Below are positions 12,489-24,788 of a DNA stretch of 64,000 bases, piece after piece. The stretch lies in assembly GCA_030248215.1 (NCBI GenBank), contig JASANG010003910.1, positions 310,001 through 374,000 on the forward strand. Direction: 5' to 3'. Origin of the DNA: Enoplolaimus lenunculus. Lineage: Eukaryota; Nematoda; Enoplea; Enoplida; Thoracostomopsidae. Every line of letters begins with the position of its first letter. Within the stretch, counting starts at the first letter, position 1. Under the pieces are notes generated by a model. It worked only from the letters and a program-made list of their open reading frames with translations. It did not search any database and was not told where the DNA came from. The position numbers and the translations under genes were made by a program.

Positions 12489-14462
12489 AAGTTGAATTTT
12501 TGTGACAAAATAGAAATTCTTTTACAATATCACAGTTATTACACGTAGAATTGCAACAAAATCAAAAACTGCATACATAAAACCGGAACTATGGACTGAT
12601 GAAAGGGGTGTCCCCATATGGTCATGCTCATTCACAGGGTCGCTCAAAAAATTTTCTGTAATTCCGAAACAATTTCGCATGGTGGAAATATCTTTGCTAT
12701 CCTTCAAACATGTTACAGTTATCTCTGTGCTGTATGCAATTTCCAGTTGCGGGGGTACGAGGTTTGAATCAGCGTGTAAGCATTGAATAGTGCATACGTG
12801 CCTTTCGACCGCGTGCAAAAACCTACAAATACCATAGCATTAATCAAACACTCTAGATTTCAAGCGTCAAGAATTGGTTTAATGCTAGGTTTATAATTGA
12901 TTTCTGTAATTATGATCATCCTATTATAATCGTATACAGTAGGAGGTGCTTAATACACTGTGGCGTGACTATTTAGCAAAAGCTAAAATAGCTTTAGCTG
13001 CGTCGGTTAAAACTAGAATGCCGGGCAGCGTAACTATTAAACCAGACGTCTTATTGATTGATTTCTGCAGCGTATACAATTATAGTTCGATAATTTTGAA
13101 ATTTGCTTTCAAGTTGAAATTTTTAAAATTATTACACAGGTTTAGTATAGGTTTAAGCGAAACGGTCATGCCGAGACTATAAGAAGCTAAAATCGTAGCA
13201 AATTCGCAAATTTTAAACAATAATCTATTATAGGTGTTGTCAACAAATCGTTTTCAGCGTCTTTTAAGAAGTTTCAGCTAGTTCAAGCAAACAATTGAAC
13301 GGTCCTATATTTTATTATTGCGAAAAATCTGACTATCAAAAATACCACAATATGCGGCAAAAGTAGTCCAGTAACAAGAATTCAATTTTATGACAGACGA
13401 AAGCCTCTTTGATTATTTGGCAATTTGTTTTAAACATAAGACGGTTAAATTTCGCGAAAGTTTCACTAACCATTGAACTCTCATAAACTGAGCAAACCGT
13501 GCTTCATTGGGTTAAAATAAATTTTAAAAGTCACCTTTTAACCAATGGAATTAAACGTATTTATGTACGCCTTTATAATTTACCAATCAGATTACGCGAT
13601 ATAAGTGTTCTTATTAATGATTAATCTTCTTGAATTTAATCGTGCTACCGCCTTAAAATGCGTTTGTGTAATTTTCACTAACGCCCTCCGGTCAACACGA
13701 GAGCTTTACCCATATGTTCAATTTTTAAAAATTTGAACTTAAAGTTCAAACACGACACGTTTTGAGTCTACGATTTTGTGCTTCTTTCGCCGGCGGTTGA
13801 CGTTTCTTATATCGAATGTTAGCTGAAATGGCAATGGTTTAAATTTTTAAAATTTGAATGAATTGAAGTTTTCTCTTAATTAATGAGTTCCCCTTCGTTG
13901 AAAAAGGGGAAACTTTAATTTAATCCTTAAATTTCAACTGTTTTAACGTTCAAATTATGAACAAATGTAGAAACGAAATTTGACCCGTTGATAGCTGCGA
14001 TAGCTTCATCGCTGTTGGTGGCAATGTGGTATTATTTGCGATATACGATCCTACATTTATGGAAATTGTTGCGGAATTTTTTTTACACTAAGGGTGGAGC
14101 TATACTTATGATGACGTCCGGCGGCAGTCTTGATGTTTCAAGTAGCATTTTAATTTGGCAAGGAACTCATCGTTTAGTTCACAACAACTACTTTATTTTT
14201 AAGGAGTATTCGGCACAAATTTAGGTACTCAAATCATTTTGCAGTCAACAAATTTTAAAGAAACATTAATATTTAGTTGAATTTAAATATAAACATATAT
14301 CTTACAAAAATTTATTGTTGTGTTGTAAACCAAGCCATTTTAATAAAGCTTACTAATAAAGGCAAAACTTAATTATAGATTACATTATTCAATCTAAAAA
14401 TAGGCAACTGGTCAAGTTCGTTATGCCTTCGTGCAGAACTTTATTTTGTTCTTGGAAGTAGG
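12489..14462. other. Gene-free stretch
   Basis: No family match. The longest frames (12522-12818 minus; 12946-13182 plus; 13988-14224 plus, with a hydrophobic N-terminus) lack ATG-plus-splice support and known motifs. Confidence 0.45.
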
Positions 14463-14686
14463 AATGTACTTTCAAAATTTAAGTACGCTTTAATCTTTCG
14501 AACTTAAATTATTTGGTCCTGGAGTCTTTTATGGACTACAATTAGGAAAAATTGACATTTATGGACTCTAATTAGGGTTTAGGGACTTATCCGCTACCGG
14601 ACGCTAAGGGATACGGACTCCTATTGATTGGGACTCATGTTGGGAACCCCCCTCTTATTACACCGTTCTTATTCGGATCACTACAG
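14463..14686 (-). mobile_element. CTGTAGTGACCC-family MITE, truncated
   Basis: Only the left half remains, inverted, ending TTCGGATCACTACAG before TA. It lies about 380 bp upstream of the neurogenin-like start codon. Confidence 0.85.
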
Positions 14687-15017
14687 TACGTTTACGTCGA
14701 GTCCTGAACAGTTTATTTGTCTCAATTGGCAACTTTTCAGTCACAAAGCGCAGTGTTTTGCTCACCGTATAGATAGAACAACTGAAAAAACTAATTCTGA
14801 TTGGAGAATGTAAATCGCAAGACAAGATTTTGCTGCAATATTATTGACTGAGTGTTTAGTTTAGCACATATTCGGTTATATATCGAAGGACTATTGCACT
14901 TTGGGATAGCCTGTTGCTAACTGAGGTAAAAAAATCTTCCGGATACGACACGTATAATAATACCACTAGCAGTAACGGCGTTGTGCTTTATTTTTAGAAG
15001 CCAACTTAATCTAAACG

Positions 15018-15026
15018 CTATATAAT
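15018..15026 (+). promoter_or_regulatory. Possible TATA box of the neurogenin-like gene
   Basis: A ctatataat motif lies about 40 nt upstream of the exon 1 ATG. In AT-rich DNA this is weak evidence, and the implied 5' leader would be very short. Confidence 0.25.
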
Positions 15027-15066
15027 TTAATTATACATCTTACAATTACTTTGATTGCAAATTCGA

Positions 15067-15126
15067 ATGGCTTATATTGCTGTTCCAGAAAAAATGTTAT
15101 CTGTAGACAGACAAGACATAGTTGAG
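15067..15126 (+). CDS. neurog: Neurogenin-like exon 1 (start codon)
   Basis: ATG at 15067 opens 20 codons ([10 protein letters not shown]...) ending GAG before a consensus donor gtaagt at 15127, phase 0. The start is inferred from phase agreement with exon 2, which opens with GCG directly after tttatag. Intron 1 is 761 bp. Confidence 0.7.
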
Positions 15127-17608
15127 GTAAGTGGTCATATTTATTTTTAAAATGCATCTCTAGCACCTATCATCAGTTGGTGATATGTCTTGTAAATTTA
15201 GTACAGGGGAATAGTGAGTTTCGAAACTTGGCATATTTTCAAATCCGCAAATGCCGCAGCGTGCGTTCATTTTTCGGAAGAACTCAAAGCCGTGCTACAA
15301 CTATTACTTAAGTATGTCGGTAATGAATTTGACGAATGCTACTGTATCAGTAGCAGCTTGATGCTCTGAGTAATTTTTTATTGAAACAGCTAAAATACTC
15401 TAATGAAATATTTTTGGACGACAAGTCTTTGACGTTCTAATATGAATAGAACTTGGTGCGACGTTAACGAAGCTGTAGTTCCATCTTGTTTTAAGGTCCC
15501 TTGACATTGCGTGAGGCGCAGAGGGGCGGCGACAGATGCCTTAGATTTCAATGAAAGAAAAGTTTTCTATCTGATAAATTTTTGCGCTAACGAATAAAAG
15601 TAAAACAGTGCCCACCTCTCGAATTCTGCAATTATATGCGACTCGCTTTTTCGACTTTTTGCAATGTTTTAAGGTTTATATGGTGTGAACACTACAATAT
15701 GAATTATGTCAGTTTAATATTATTGCAGCAGTAGGTAAAATTTATTTCAGCGGCCTGTGGCACTTTTTAATATAAAAAATTTTACTCCGGCGTCCGGCGA
15801 AGCGCAGCGAGCATAGCGCAACCCTTAATGTAACCTTTGGACGGTCATTACTCTATACTTGGTGTTAAACGTTAATAAAGTTTATAGGCGACACAACTGT
15901 CACCCGGTCATGGAACCAATACGTCAACACAGCAGTTTCCGTCAAAACATTCGGATCCGACGCGCAAAAAACGAAAATATCGCTCCAGGGCGCGTGCCCG
16001 AAGCCCTGCAACTGTGGAACGGTAAGTAAATTAGCTAATTGAAACGCAACTTTTTATAGCTAGCAGATGCTTTATTAATAGTTTTCCACTAAATATTTCT
16101 ATAGCTGAACAGGTGCGTAGCCAGCTCACTTTCCTAAGGGCCTGAAATTTTTCCAGGAAGGGCATACAAGGATTTTCAATGACTTACAAGCAAGGTTGAA
16201 AATTTTCTAGGGGGGCAAAACTTTTTCAGGGGTGGCTGGCTGAGCCTCCCTGGTCCACTTGGCTACGGGACCGAAGTTAATAAAAGCTAAGTTTCGGTTA
16301 TAACAAGAATAAAATAAAGTAACACAGAATAATGTTAGTTTCTTGAATTGGCCGCCATCTCATGCTACTATTCAAGCTTGAATGCTTGTAACTTACTACT
16401 ACTAATAATTAACCATCAGTAGGTTTTGTTAACTCGGAAAAATATAATTTTCTTGAATTTGGCAAAATGTCGTACATTCACACTAAGTTTTAATACTTGC
16501 AACTTACTGGTAATAATTACCATCGCAGCTTGACTGTTCTAAACGTAAAATCTCTCAAAAATCCAGCAATTGACAAAACCAGAACCATAGTTTTAGTTTA
16601 TACTCTGAAAAAAAGTTAAAATGCAGTGTTAAAACGTGAATTTACCATCAATTTGAGTAGCTTTTGTTTTCGCTTTTCAGGTTGCGAAAAGTTCGTCGAG
16701 GCAAAGCGAACGACCGCGAACGCTCACGGATGCATACGCTAAACGAAGGGTTGGAAATGTTACGCGACGTGTTGCCGCTAATGCCTGACGATCACAAATT
16801 GACCAAAATCGAAACGCTTCGTATGGCACTAAATTACATAGCTACCCTCGAAGATCTACTTCGAACTGGAGATTCCGGCGGCACCACTGGCAATTCGAAC
16901 CTAACCACAAACTCAGAAAATTTCGTTGATTACTTGTCTGAGACCAGTAGCGGGGTTCGACCTGGGTTACGCCAAATTGAGTTTGAAAGTTGTTTTGATC
17001 AGCTGAACCAAATGTATCCGCCATGCGACCATGACGACACTTCCGTCAGTGAGTCTTCAATTAGCGAAGCGAATTGTTCAATCCAACCATCTCTTTGCGG
17101 AACAATTCCTGCCGTATGCGGTTATTCTGGCGCAAGTTTGAGTTCATATCAAAGCATTCCGCCGGAACGACGCAACTCCGGATACAAACGTGACACTGGA
17201 GCAGTTTCCACTTTTAATTACACCGGAAACCACGAGATGGCTTGCATTACCAACGAGCGGTGTTTGCATTCAAATACGCCTATGATATTTAAGAACAATG
17301 AAGAATCGATTCAAATTAAAGTTTCGGACTCATCTGGTTCTTTCTGCTCTGCTATGGGCTCAGAAGCACCCTCGATACCCAATACGAGTGCTGAAAGTTT
17401 TCAACAGAATTCTACTTACGGATCTTATAATAACTTTCACGTAGGCACCGAATTAGTCAGAAGGCAGCAGCAAATAGGAAAGCGAACGCATGGTCATCAT
17501 ATGGAAGAAAGTATGTTTCCTACTACTCCAGGGAGTAATTTTAGTAACCGGATGTATACAAGTGAACTGAGATGCGTTCCGGATTTTGATATATCCTGCG
17601 TATATTAA
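15067..17608 (+). CDS. neurog: Neurogenin-type bHLH transcription factor, 3 exons
   Basis: Exons 15067-15126, 15888-16021 and 16681-17608 join in phase to a 373-residue protein. The bHLH domain (about residues 70-126) carries the basic motif [11 protein letters not shown], helix 1 with [13 protein letters not shown], and helix 2 with [22 protein letters not shown] and KLTKIETLR are typical of neurogenins (Drosophila tap, vertebrate NEUROG) rather than NeuroD or atonal. The preceding [14 protein letters not shown] also resembles the tap/neurogenin linker. Family members dimerise with E-proteins (Daughterless/TCF) and bind E-boxes in the nucleus to start neuronal differentiation. The last 245 residues are Ser/Asn-rich with no recognisable domain, so the protein is longer than vertebrate neurogenins (about 210-270 aa). 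Many neurogenins are single-exon; two introns here are unusual. Assignment to the neurogenin family is firm; orthology to one member is inferred. Confidence 0.88.
15888..16021 (+). CDS. neurog: Neurogenin-like exon 2 (basic linker before bHLH)
   Basis: It lies between acceptor tttatag (15881-15887) and donor gtaagt (16022). It is 134 nt, phase 0 in and phase 2 out, and encodes a Lys/Arg-rich stretch ([15 protein letters not shown]) likely to act as nuclear localisation signal. The same exon is open in a second frame starting at an ATG, but that frame does not match the phase of exon 3. Confidence 0.8.
16116..16268 (+). mobile_element. GCGTAGCC-type MITE in neurogenin intron 2
   Basis: The ends are CGTAGCCAGCTC and the complement of CCACTTGGCTACG. 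The interior has gacttacaagcaaggttg and a GGGGGG run. Two further copies are at 17668 and 63449. Confidence 0.7.
16681..17608 (+). CDS. neurog: Neurogenin-like exon 3 (bHLH and C-terminal tail)
   Basis: It begins after acceptor cgcttttcag (16671-16680) and runs to TAA at 17606-17608. It encodes the complete bHLH and a 245-residue Ser/Asn/Gly-rich tail ending in Tyr. An in-frame ATG at 16664 lies inside the acceptor polypyrimidine tract and is not a start. Confidence 0.92.
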
Positions 17609-17667
17609 CTGTGTTTGAGCATTCATTTTTTTTATTTTGTGCTATTTAGCGGTAGTGGTAAGCATGC

Positions 17668-17830
17668 TAGCAGCCATGTGGGGTTATAGGAAACTCCGCC
17701 GCTGTGGAAAAATTTTGTCCCCACCCCTAGAAAATTATCAAACCTTGCTTGTAGTCAACGAATACCTTTGTATGTCCTGTCTGAAAATTTTTTAGCATCC
17801 GTTAGCAACGTGCGCTGCCTACGAGCCTTG
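17668..17830 (-). mobile_element. GCGTAGCC-type MITE, diverged
   Basis: The interior (ccttgcttgtagtcaacg, cctttgtatgtcctgtctg) matches the complement of the 16116 copy; the ends are eroded (gctgcctacg). It follows the neurogenin stop by 60 bp and so may be transcribed in its 3' UTR. Confidence 0.6.
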
Positions 17831-17948
17831 CGTTCGTACGAAAACTAAAATTTGTTACGAAATTGTAAAAAACAACTTTTCACAAGTTTTCAATGAAATT
17901 TTAACTGGACAATATTTGAAGTCTGCATGAATTAGAATTAGTTAGGGA

Positions 17949-18341
17949 GGCGTTTTACGCATAATTGACACCTTTGTAGTTCCCCCCACATAGCATAAAT
18001 GGGGGTGGGTGGGATTTTTTTACTACCAATTAAACTTTTTGAATCAATTTAATGCTATCCTTACCCCTCAACTCTAAATAGTTCATTAATGGGACAGTTA
18101 AAATCGTCTGTTAAAGTACTTTTGGACTATTTCATCGTATACAAAAGGGTCACTTAGAGCGTGGTGCTTGGAAACGCGGAAGCTCACCATCCTGCGTAGT
18201 GCCTTTTGATATTACCAGGGGTTCAGGTAACGGCTTTCCCCAGAGTAGGCGAATTGGGATGTAGAAAGAATACTGAGAGCTTCTGAAATTATAGAGGGGG
18301 AAACTTTGCCACTGTTGGGGGGAATGATCTACAAAAACGCC
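17949..18341. mobile_element. Possible MITE with GGCGTTTT ends
   Basis: GGCGTTTT...TTGTAGTTCCCCCCACA at the left pairs with TGTTGGGGGGAATGATC and TACAAAAACGCC at the right. The left arm carries about 16 extra bases. No target duplication is clear. Confidence 0.45.
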
Positions 18342-18952
18342 GCATAATGTCCTGTTTAATCCTTAAGCCAGGATAATGCACAGTACAAAAAAATTCAAAA
18401 CGAGTTAAAAAATATAGGAAACATAAATAGAATTCATCATGAGCAATGAGATTTCAATGCTTAGACTTTAGAGTTATATATACTTAATGAATTGGCCAGT
18501 ATTCACAAATGTGTGTAACAAATCTGAATTGAACTTCTGTACATTTTCTGTTTTTGTTGCTACTGCGCACAATTTCACTGCGTTGCTGTGACACGTCATT
18601 GTCTCGATGCCTAACACAGATTAGCAACCAGTTCGACGCTCAGTTCGAGTTGACAACACGACCCACAGTCATAAACAATCGATTTTACATAGTGTATTCG
18701 TTTATCATACTGTCGTGAGTTTGTCGTTCAATCGTAGTTGATGTCGGCTCTAGTGCACTTTTCTTGGCAACCTTAAGCTTAATTCTAAGTCGAAGGCTAT
18801 TTCGAAATCTAAGTCTTTATTATATAACTGAAAATTTGGAGAAAACCATGGTATGAAAACGAACAAGAGCCGAAATATCCGGACAGTTATTGTACAGAGT
18901 TGCTGTCGACTTTTTGTTTATCTAATATGTTCACATAACCGTTTGTTTCTTC

Positions 18953-19187
18953 GGCCCGTGTAAAAATCAAGGGTGGAACGTTTTTCTGCGCGACTTAAAT
19001 AGAGTAAGCTTAAGCTTTAGATTAATTTTATGTTTCACTTAGGCTTAGACTTATGTATAAATTCATTCTTACGCTTGGGTTTACAAATCCGTTTATACTA
19101 CTGATCCCTTTCTTTGGCTTGGGCTTTAGGCTTTGGCTTATGAATATGCTTTTATACTACTGTTCCATCCCTTTTCTTTACATTGGC
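18953..19187 (-). mobile_element. TC-family MITE, diverged
   Basis: Both ends are recognisable (GGCCCGTGTAAAAATCAAGG; cttttctttacattgg). Flanks GTTTCTTC and GTTTTATC match at 6 of 8. The core is eroded, and the right-end segment (gaatatgc...atactactg) appears in duplicate. Confidence 0.75.
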
Positions 19188-20117
19188 TGTTTTATCTTTC
19201 TTTAAACAATAACGGGTTAATAATACATACTTCGAATGTTTTCTGCTCTGCGTGTCTGTTTCGTTTGAGTTTATCTGATATTTTGCTCAATTTTACAATT
19301 TGTATATATTTTTTTGTGTTATTTTATTTGTTGAAAATTCACCAGGAGTTGTGCTGTCACTGTATTGCTATAACAAGAGTGGGCGATGCATACTTCAACA
19401 AGAGTATACAACTGGGTACATTTTGTGTAGAAATCAATGTACCCGGCAAACGTTCGCGTTTTTGCCCTACCCCTTTTGTTTAGAGGGATACAGCCGGTAC
19501 AAACCATGACACTTTATGTATGCGGTGTCAAACATGCTCCCTTGGCCTGGGTAAATCCAATATTTAAGTTTCATTTCAAATTGCTTCGCGAGGGCCGCAG
19601 TAGCTGATCTACAAACTGGGGCAGGGGCACTTACGCGAGCAAGAAGCCAAATGCAATGGTAAGTGACTTGTAAAGCAGGGACCTTTTCCTATTTATCCGC
19701 GAGATTTATTTTAGCTCGTATGCAAAATTTTCTGACTACAATAAGCTGGAGTCGGCATCCAACCTATTCCGGCTGCTCGGCCCAGCTGTAAATAGTGTTC
19801 TAATGTTAGCGTTATTGCAGCTATGGAAACGTTACTGTTTGGTAACTTGATTAATGTATGTGTATATTTCATTTTTATGTTTATGTCTGTAATTTTAAGT
19901 GCAATATTTTTGATGTTTAATTCTAAGAATATTAACATTGAAATAAACCATTTAAACGATTTAATCAGGTTGATTTTGACTCTGATTAAATCCTGCAAAC
20001 TCCCACAATGCCCTCGTTCGTTATGTTGTTTTTGTCTCCTAGTATGTTGAGCTGACGTCACGCTCATCATAGCACGTCACCAGGGTATCTAACGAGCGGC
20101 TGCAAAACAGTAGGACT

Positions 20118-20196
20118 ATATTTTTTTGCTTAAGCTTAGGTTTAGGCTTAAGAATATGCTTAATGTGCTGATACAGCCTTAAAAATAACATTGGCA
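20118..20196 (-). mobile_element. TC-family fragment
   Basis: It holds ttttttgcttaagcttag, two TTAGGC-like units, agaatatgcttaatg and an eroded end (aacattggc). The other end is missing. Confidence 0.6.
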
Positions 20197-20853
20197 CATA
20201 CTTTTAACATGACGAGGTAATCACTTGAAGTGTAAACAGTACTACGCGACTGCAGGACCGTCTGACGGTGTGTGTCACATTTAATAGTGAAAAAAACCAC
20301 CATGAGCGAGAAAGCAAACGTAATTTTAATGCTAAATCTTAATATAAAATTACGGTTTTGATCTTTGTTGTGGGTCGTGGCATTAAGCAGGGTCTCTATG
20401 ATCCGTTCCCCACAGGGAACATAATTTTGGGCAACATAAACATTTATATTAACAATTCGATCCAACAAACGGTTACTATTGAATCTATATACCTATGGCA
20501 TTTATAGATTGTAAAAGTGACACCGCAAAGTTAAATCTATCTTAGCGTAAATAGTAAACGCGATATCAGCTTTAGACAGGAAAGCGGTTTTAATTAAGCA
20601 CAGAGAGTAATTAATTTGTATATTTGAGTGGAGTCGAAATTTAACACTACAATTTTGATAAAGTCGCATAATGAGCGTAAACACAGTTTTGGATTTAAAC
20701 CGTTTAGAGTATATATTCCTAAAATGAGCATAAGAAAAAAACTTTCGTGTACTGAAGACGGGTTTTGTACATTTTCGTCCACTGTTCGAAATCTTCACAT
20801 CTTTTACATAAATTAGACCTAACAAACCTTATGCTCAAGTATATTGAGAAAAA

Positions 20854-21022
20854 GGTCAATGTAGAGAACAGTGCCGTAACAGTAGTATAAGTATACTCCG
20901 AAGCCTAAGCGAAATATTATCTAATACCTAAACCTAAGCAAAAAATTTGCCTAAAACTTTTAAGCTCATTTTATTTACAGTCCTGCAGGAAAACGGTCCA
21001 ACCCCTGATCTTTACGTTTGCC
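20854..21022 (+). mobile_element. TC-family MITE, eroded core
   Basis: GGTCAATGTAGAGAACAG and the complement of GGTCCAACCCCTGATC bound it. Only a few TAAGCC units survive. Confidence 0.75.
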
Positions 21023-21296
21023 AAAAAATGTGCCCAAATGGTGTTAATACATGCAAGCGACGTAAAAGATGTCTACAAACAGAATATTAATAAATTGTTT
21101 CCTGATGCAACGACTTCATTTGATAAAAAACATTATTCTAAAATTCCACTAAAATTGTGAAAAAAATGAATTAAGGTCCGTTGTAATGGACATTTTATTT
21201 AAAATTTCACATTTCACCGAATTTTCTAGCCAAGACATTACACTTCGACTGGGTAATAACTGCGCAATAGTAATATTGGATAACCTCTGTATACGC

Positions 21297-21598
21297 ATAT
21301 ATGTTGTAGGCCAATCTGCTTTCCAGACCAATTACTCATTGGCCTAGGTCAATTTGCTATTTTACGTAATAGCAGTTTGGCCTGAGCTAAACTGCTATTG
21401 AATTTACAGACCAATCATATTTGATTACTTGGAAAAACACAATACCGTTAACCAATCAGAGTTGGTGTTACATCATTGTTGTATTGCCATATTACACAAT
21501 CGCTGTTTGGCGTAGGACAAACTGCTATTTGCTTTGAATAGCACATTGCCCCAGGTCAATTGGTAATTGGCCTGAATAGCAGATTGGCCTACGACATA
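21297..21598. mobile_element. MITE with TAGGCCAATCTGCT ends
   Basis: ATATGTTGTAGGCCAATC is inverted at the right as GATTGGCCTACGACATAT. Inside, GGCC-x-AA and TAGCAGTTTG modules recur in both directions (about eight times). Confidence 0.8.
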
Positions 21599-21723
21599 TA
21601 TACAATAGATACGCCACAACTAACAGTACATATGCATTCATCAAGGGAAAGAACATGTTACGCGAATTTCCTTTCACGTTCACGCAATCTGAGAACCGTG
21701 TACATTGGTAGAATATAAGGATA

Positions 21724-21912
21724 GGCCAATGTTACTTTAGGGGCGTAACAGTATATTAACCGTATTCCTAAGCCTAAGCCTAAGCCTAACCGTTGGAAAA
21801 TAAGTTCCTAAGCCTAAGCCTTAGCCTAAGCAAAAAAATGTAATCTAGACTCTAAACTTACTCTTTTATAGACCCACCAGAAACCTGGACGCCCCTTAAA
21901 ATAACACGGGTC
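21724..21912 (+). mobile_element. TC-family MITE, subfamily 2
   Basis: The ends read GGCCAATGTTACTTTAGGGG and the complement of GGACGCCCCTTAAAATAAC. The TAAGCC array is split by an AACCGTTGGAAAATAAG spacer. Copies at 56310 and 62441 share these ends and the spacer, so they form a subfamily. Confidence 0.85.
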
Positions 21913-22323
21913 GAAACCTCTTAAGTTTAATTTAATCAATGCTCACCGATAAAGGATAAACAAATATTTGCATATACGCTGAATGTAACATTAACAATGG
22001 CGTACCGAAAGAGAACCGCGTACCGAAATTGAAATAACTTCTCGTCAGATCGATGTCTTCTCTCACATAATTACTGATCTGAAAAGTCTTATTAAACAGT
22101 AAACATTTCCGTCGTTCCCCGAAGATAATGTTTTCCCCAGCTTAATTTTTGGAGTACGTTATTGCAATCCAATACGCAAACAAATTTCGTGACATTTGCA
22201 CTTTCACAAAAATATATTGCGATAAAGCTGTCTTTGCATAATTATGCAAATAATGCAGTGTCATACGTACACTATTTACACAAAGATGCCGTAACGTCTA
22301 GTCGAAAATAAAATATATGGGCG

Positions 22324-22525
22324 TTAATCTCGAAGGGTGGTGGGGATCACTACCCCTTAATCTCGAGGGGTGGTGGGGGATCACTACCCCTTAATCTCGA
22401 GGGGTGGTGGGGGATCACTACCCCTTAATCTCGAGGGGTGGTGGGGGATCACTACCCCTTAATCTCGAGGGGTGATGGGGGATCACTACCCCTTATTCTC
22501 GAGGGGTGGTGGGGATCACTACCCC
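22324..22525. repeat. 34-bp tandem repeat, 6 units
   Basis: The unit is TTAATCTCGAGGGGTGG plus TGGGGGATCACTACCCC. The first and last units are 33 bp. Inside each unit GGGGTGGT and ACTACCCC can pair. The units are nearly identical, so it is young and probably variable in number. Confidence 0.95.
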
Positions 22526-23250
22526 TTTTGAGTGTAAAAATGGTAGTTGTTTTTTTGCCCCCACCTTGTAAAAACAAAAAACTTGACGGCTTATTGATAC
22601 GCAAAGCGTCTGACACCAGGCATCGGGTATTGTTTCATATCCGGATGTCCGGCATTCTTGCCAGATATTTAATATTTGGATATCCGCCGCAATTAAATTT
22701 TACCCAAAATTCGATTTTGTGTTTTTAGGTTTCCCAACCTCAATTTTAGTTTTTAAGCACTGGTTGTAACTTGTTGCTCTATATGAAGTACCCAGACCAA
22801 TAAAAGGTGATTGTTATGAATGTAAAACATACTATTCTAAAGATCGTTAATTGTGCAATTGCATCAATATTTCTTGTGCTGAGTTGAATTGCGTTATTCT
22901 TTGCGTTGAATGACTGATTTAGCGCACTTGCAATCGATAAGGGTGGCTCTATATTTGCCGTGAAAAATTTGATCATGTCTAAATTACAGAGTTAACCCCT
23001 ACTTTAGAGAACAGATTGGCGCCTATAAAAATATGCTGTTTCCGCAAAATAAGGGAAACGTGACAGACGTTGTCCAGCATAAACAGTTTCCCTGCGTGGT
23101 GCATGTGCATGTTTTGACTCCTGATTGCCTAAATATGTGGCGTACGTCTAGCATTTCCTTCCTCTAAACATATTCATATTTTTCATAGAGCAGCGTGAAT
23201 ACAATATAACAAATGCCTAAGCCTCTTGTGCACTGATATTGCATTCTGTA

Positions 23251-23896
23251 CTGTAGTGACCCGAATAAGAGGTGGGTGGGTAATAAGAGGGGGTCCCCCT
23301 TTTGAGTCTCAACCAATAGGTGTCCGTATCCCTAATAAGTGTTCATGAACGGGTAGAGTCCCTAAATCGCAATTGCAGTGCATAAATGTCAAATATCCCT
23401 AATTGTAGCGTTTAAAACACACTTACGTTTTCAAAGTTACATTCTTGTATAACCTTGCATTTATCGCTCAGGCTTTTGTTTCAAGACAAATAAACGTTTA
23501 ATTTAAAGGATAATTGCAGTACCGGATATATATCAGTAACGAAGGGTGGCAGAGCGTTGGGTTACAAAACATAACAGTCTGTAACCGAATAACGGAGGGT
23601 CCAGGGTGCAACCGGAGGTGAAAAATACCGGAGCCGGAGCCGGAGGTCAACGAAACTTGCCGGAATCGGAGGTGAGGCGAAATTAAGTTGTAAAAATGAT
23701 GGTTAATTAGTTAGTTTTAGCCAATATCTGCAAAAAGTTGTTATGTTGTTTAGTTCACGCTAATTTTCTGCCAAATTTCGGCAATTCTTTAATGAAAATC
23801 GTGGCAAAAGTCAATCGAAACGCGCTAAACAAATAAATTTAGGAAAAGTATGATGCAAAATTTTACTAGTCCTCCCTCTTATTCGGGTCTCTGCGG
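23251..23896 (+). mobile_element. CTGTAGTGACCC-family MITE interrupted by another element
   Basis: The left end is perfect (TA-CTGTAGTGACCCG). At 23611 it is broken by DNA starting CAGGGTGCAACCGGAG, the end of a hAT-like repeat seen elsewhere at 58603 and 39797, and the family right end resumes at about 23870 (CCTCCCTCTTATTCGGG). Confidence 0.85.
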
Positions 23897-24711
23897 TATC
23901 TGTGTCTAATAGTCATTTTAGCGGTTTCAGTTAAATAAAATGCTTAGCGCAGGAGGGTTGGGGTCTTGCTTAGTGTCCCTTTAAATCGCAGGTAGGACCA
24001 TAGCGCAAAATTAACGAAAAATTAAACGAGTCTAGTTTTAAAGGAAAAGCATAATATGTTTACAAGTGAAAAAGATGCCCCTCCATATTTGCATAGTGGC
24101 AACGAAAAACGACAGAATTGCCTTAATTCTAACGCCTCGATATTCTCAGGTCTCGTATGGAAGATTTGAAGAGAATATAGTTTTCATGGTTTGGCCTAAA
24201 ATATCTTAAGCGTAGTCACTTCTGCATTACGTGTATATTCCTTTTTGTTTTCTTTTTTGGAATATATACTATCGGTTTTAAATTACACCATGGTCATAAT
24301 GTTAAAACGAAGCGCACCAAACAAATGAATTTTGTCAATGCAAAATTTCACCACCGAAATCTCCAGAACCTTCAGCACAAATTCTGCTAAACGCGGAGCC
24401 ATAGATTGATTTTCTGTCGGAGCCATGTCTGCTGTTTAAACATAAAACAATCAAATTTGAAATGCCTAATGTTAAACCCACGACCGTGTGTTTCACTTCT
24501 GAAATTGCGTAGCTAGTTAATAATGTGAAAGAATTAGTTGGTCAGACGTTATTGTCACGTGAAGAAACATGGGGAAGAAAACAAAGCCAACAACTAACAA
24601 GGCCACTTTATTGTAATTCTGGTTACTCGTAGACGTACGATATATGTTGTTCTGAAAGAGCAAGTTGTAATTTGAACAAGTCATAACCATCCGTCATCCA
24701 TTGAGCTATGT

Positions 24712-24768
24712 CGGTATATGTGCACGTGTGTGTAAAGCAAATGTTGCCATGCCTGTGCACATATACCG
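24712..24768. repeat. Perfect 14-bp inverted repeat upstream of the tRNA-like sequence
   Basis: CGGTATATGTGCAC and GTGCACATATACCG are separated by 29 bp and end 20 bp before the tRNA-like segment. On transcription they would form a stable hairpin. Confidence 0.85.
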
Positions 24769-24788
24769 GTATAAGAAGTTGTTGCAAT

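Noticed and set aside
13988-14224. Small membrane-protein exon with hydrophobic N-terminus
   Set aside because: Starts at a non-ATG codon, has no clear acceptor or donor, and could not be joined to a neighbour.
22324-22525. CRISPR-like array
   Set aside because: Head-to-tail 34-bp units without spacers in an animal genome; a plain tandem repeat.
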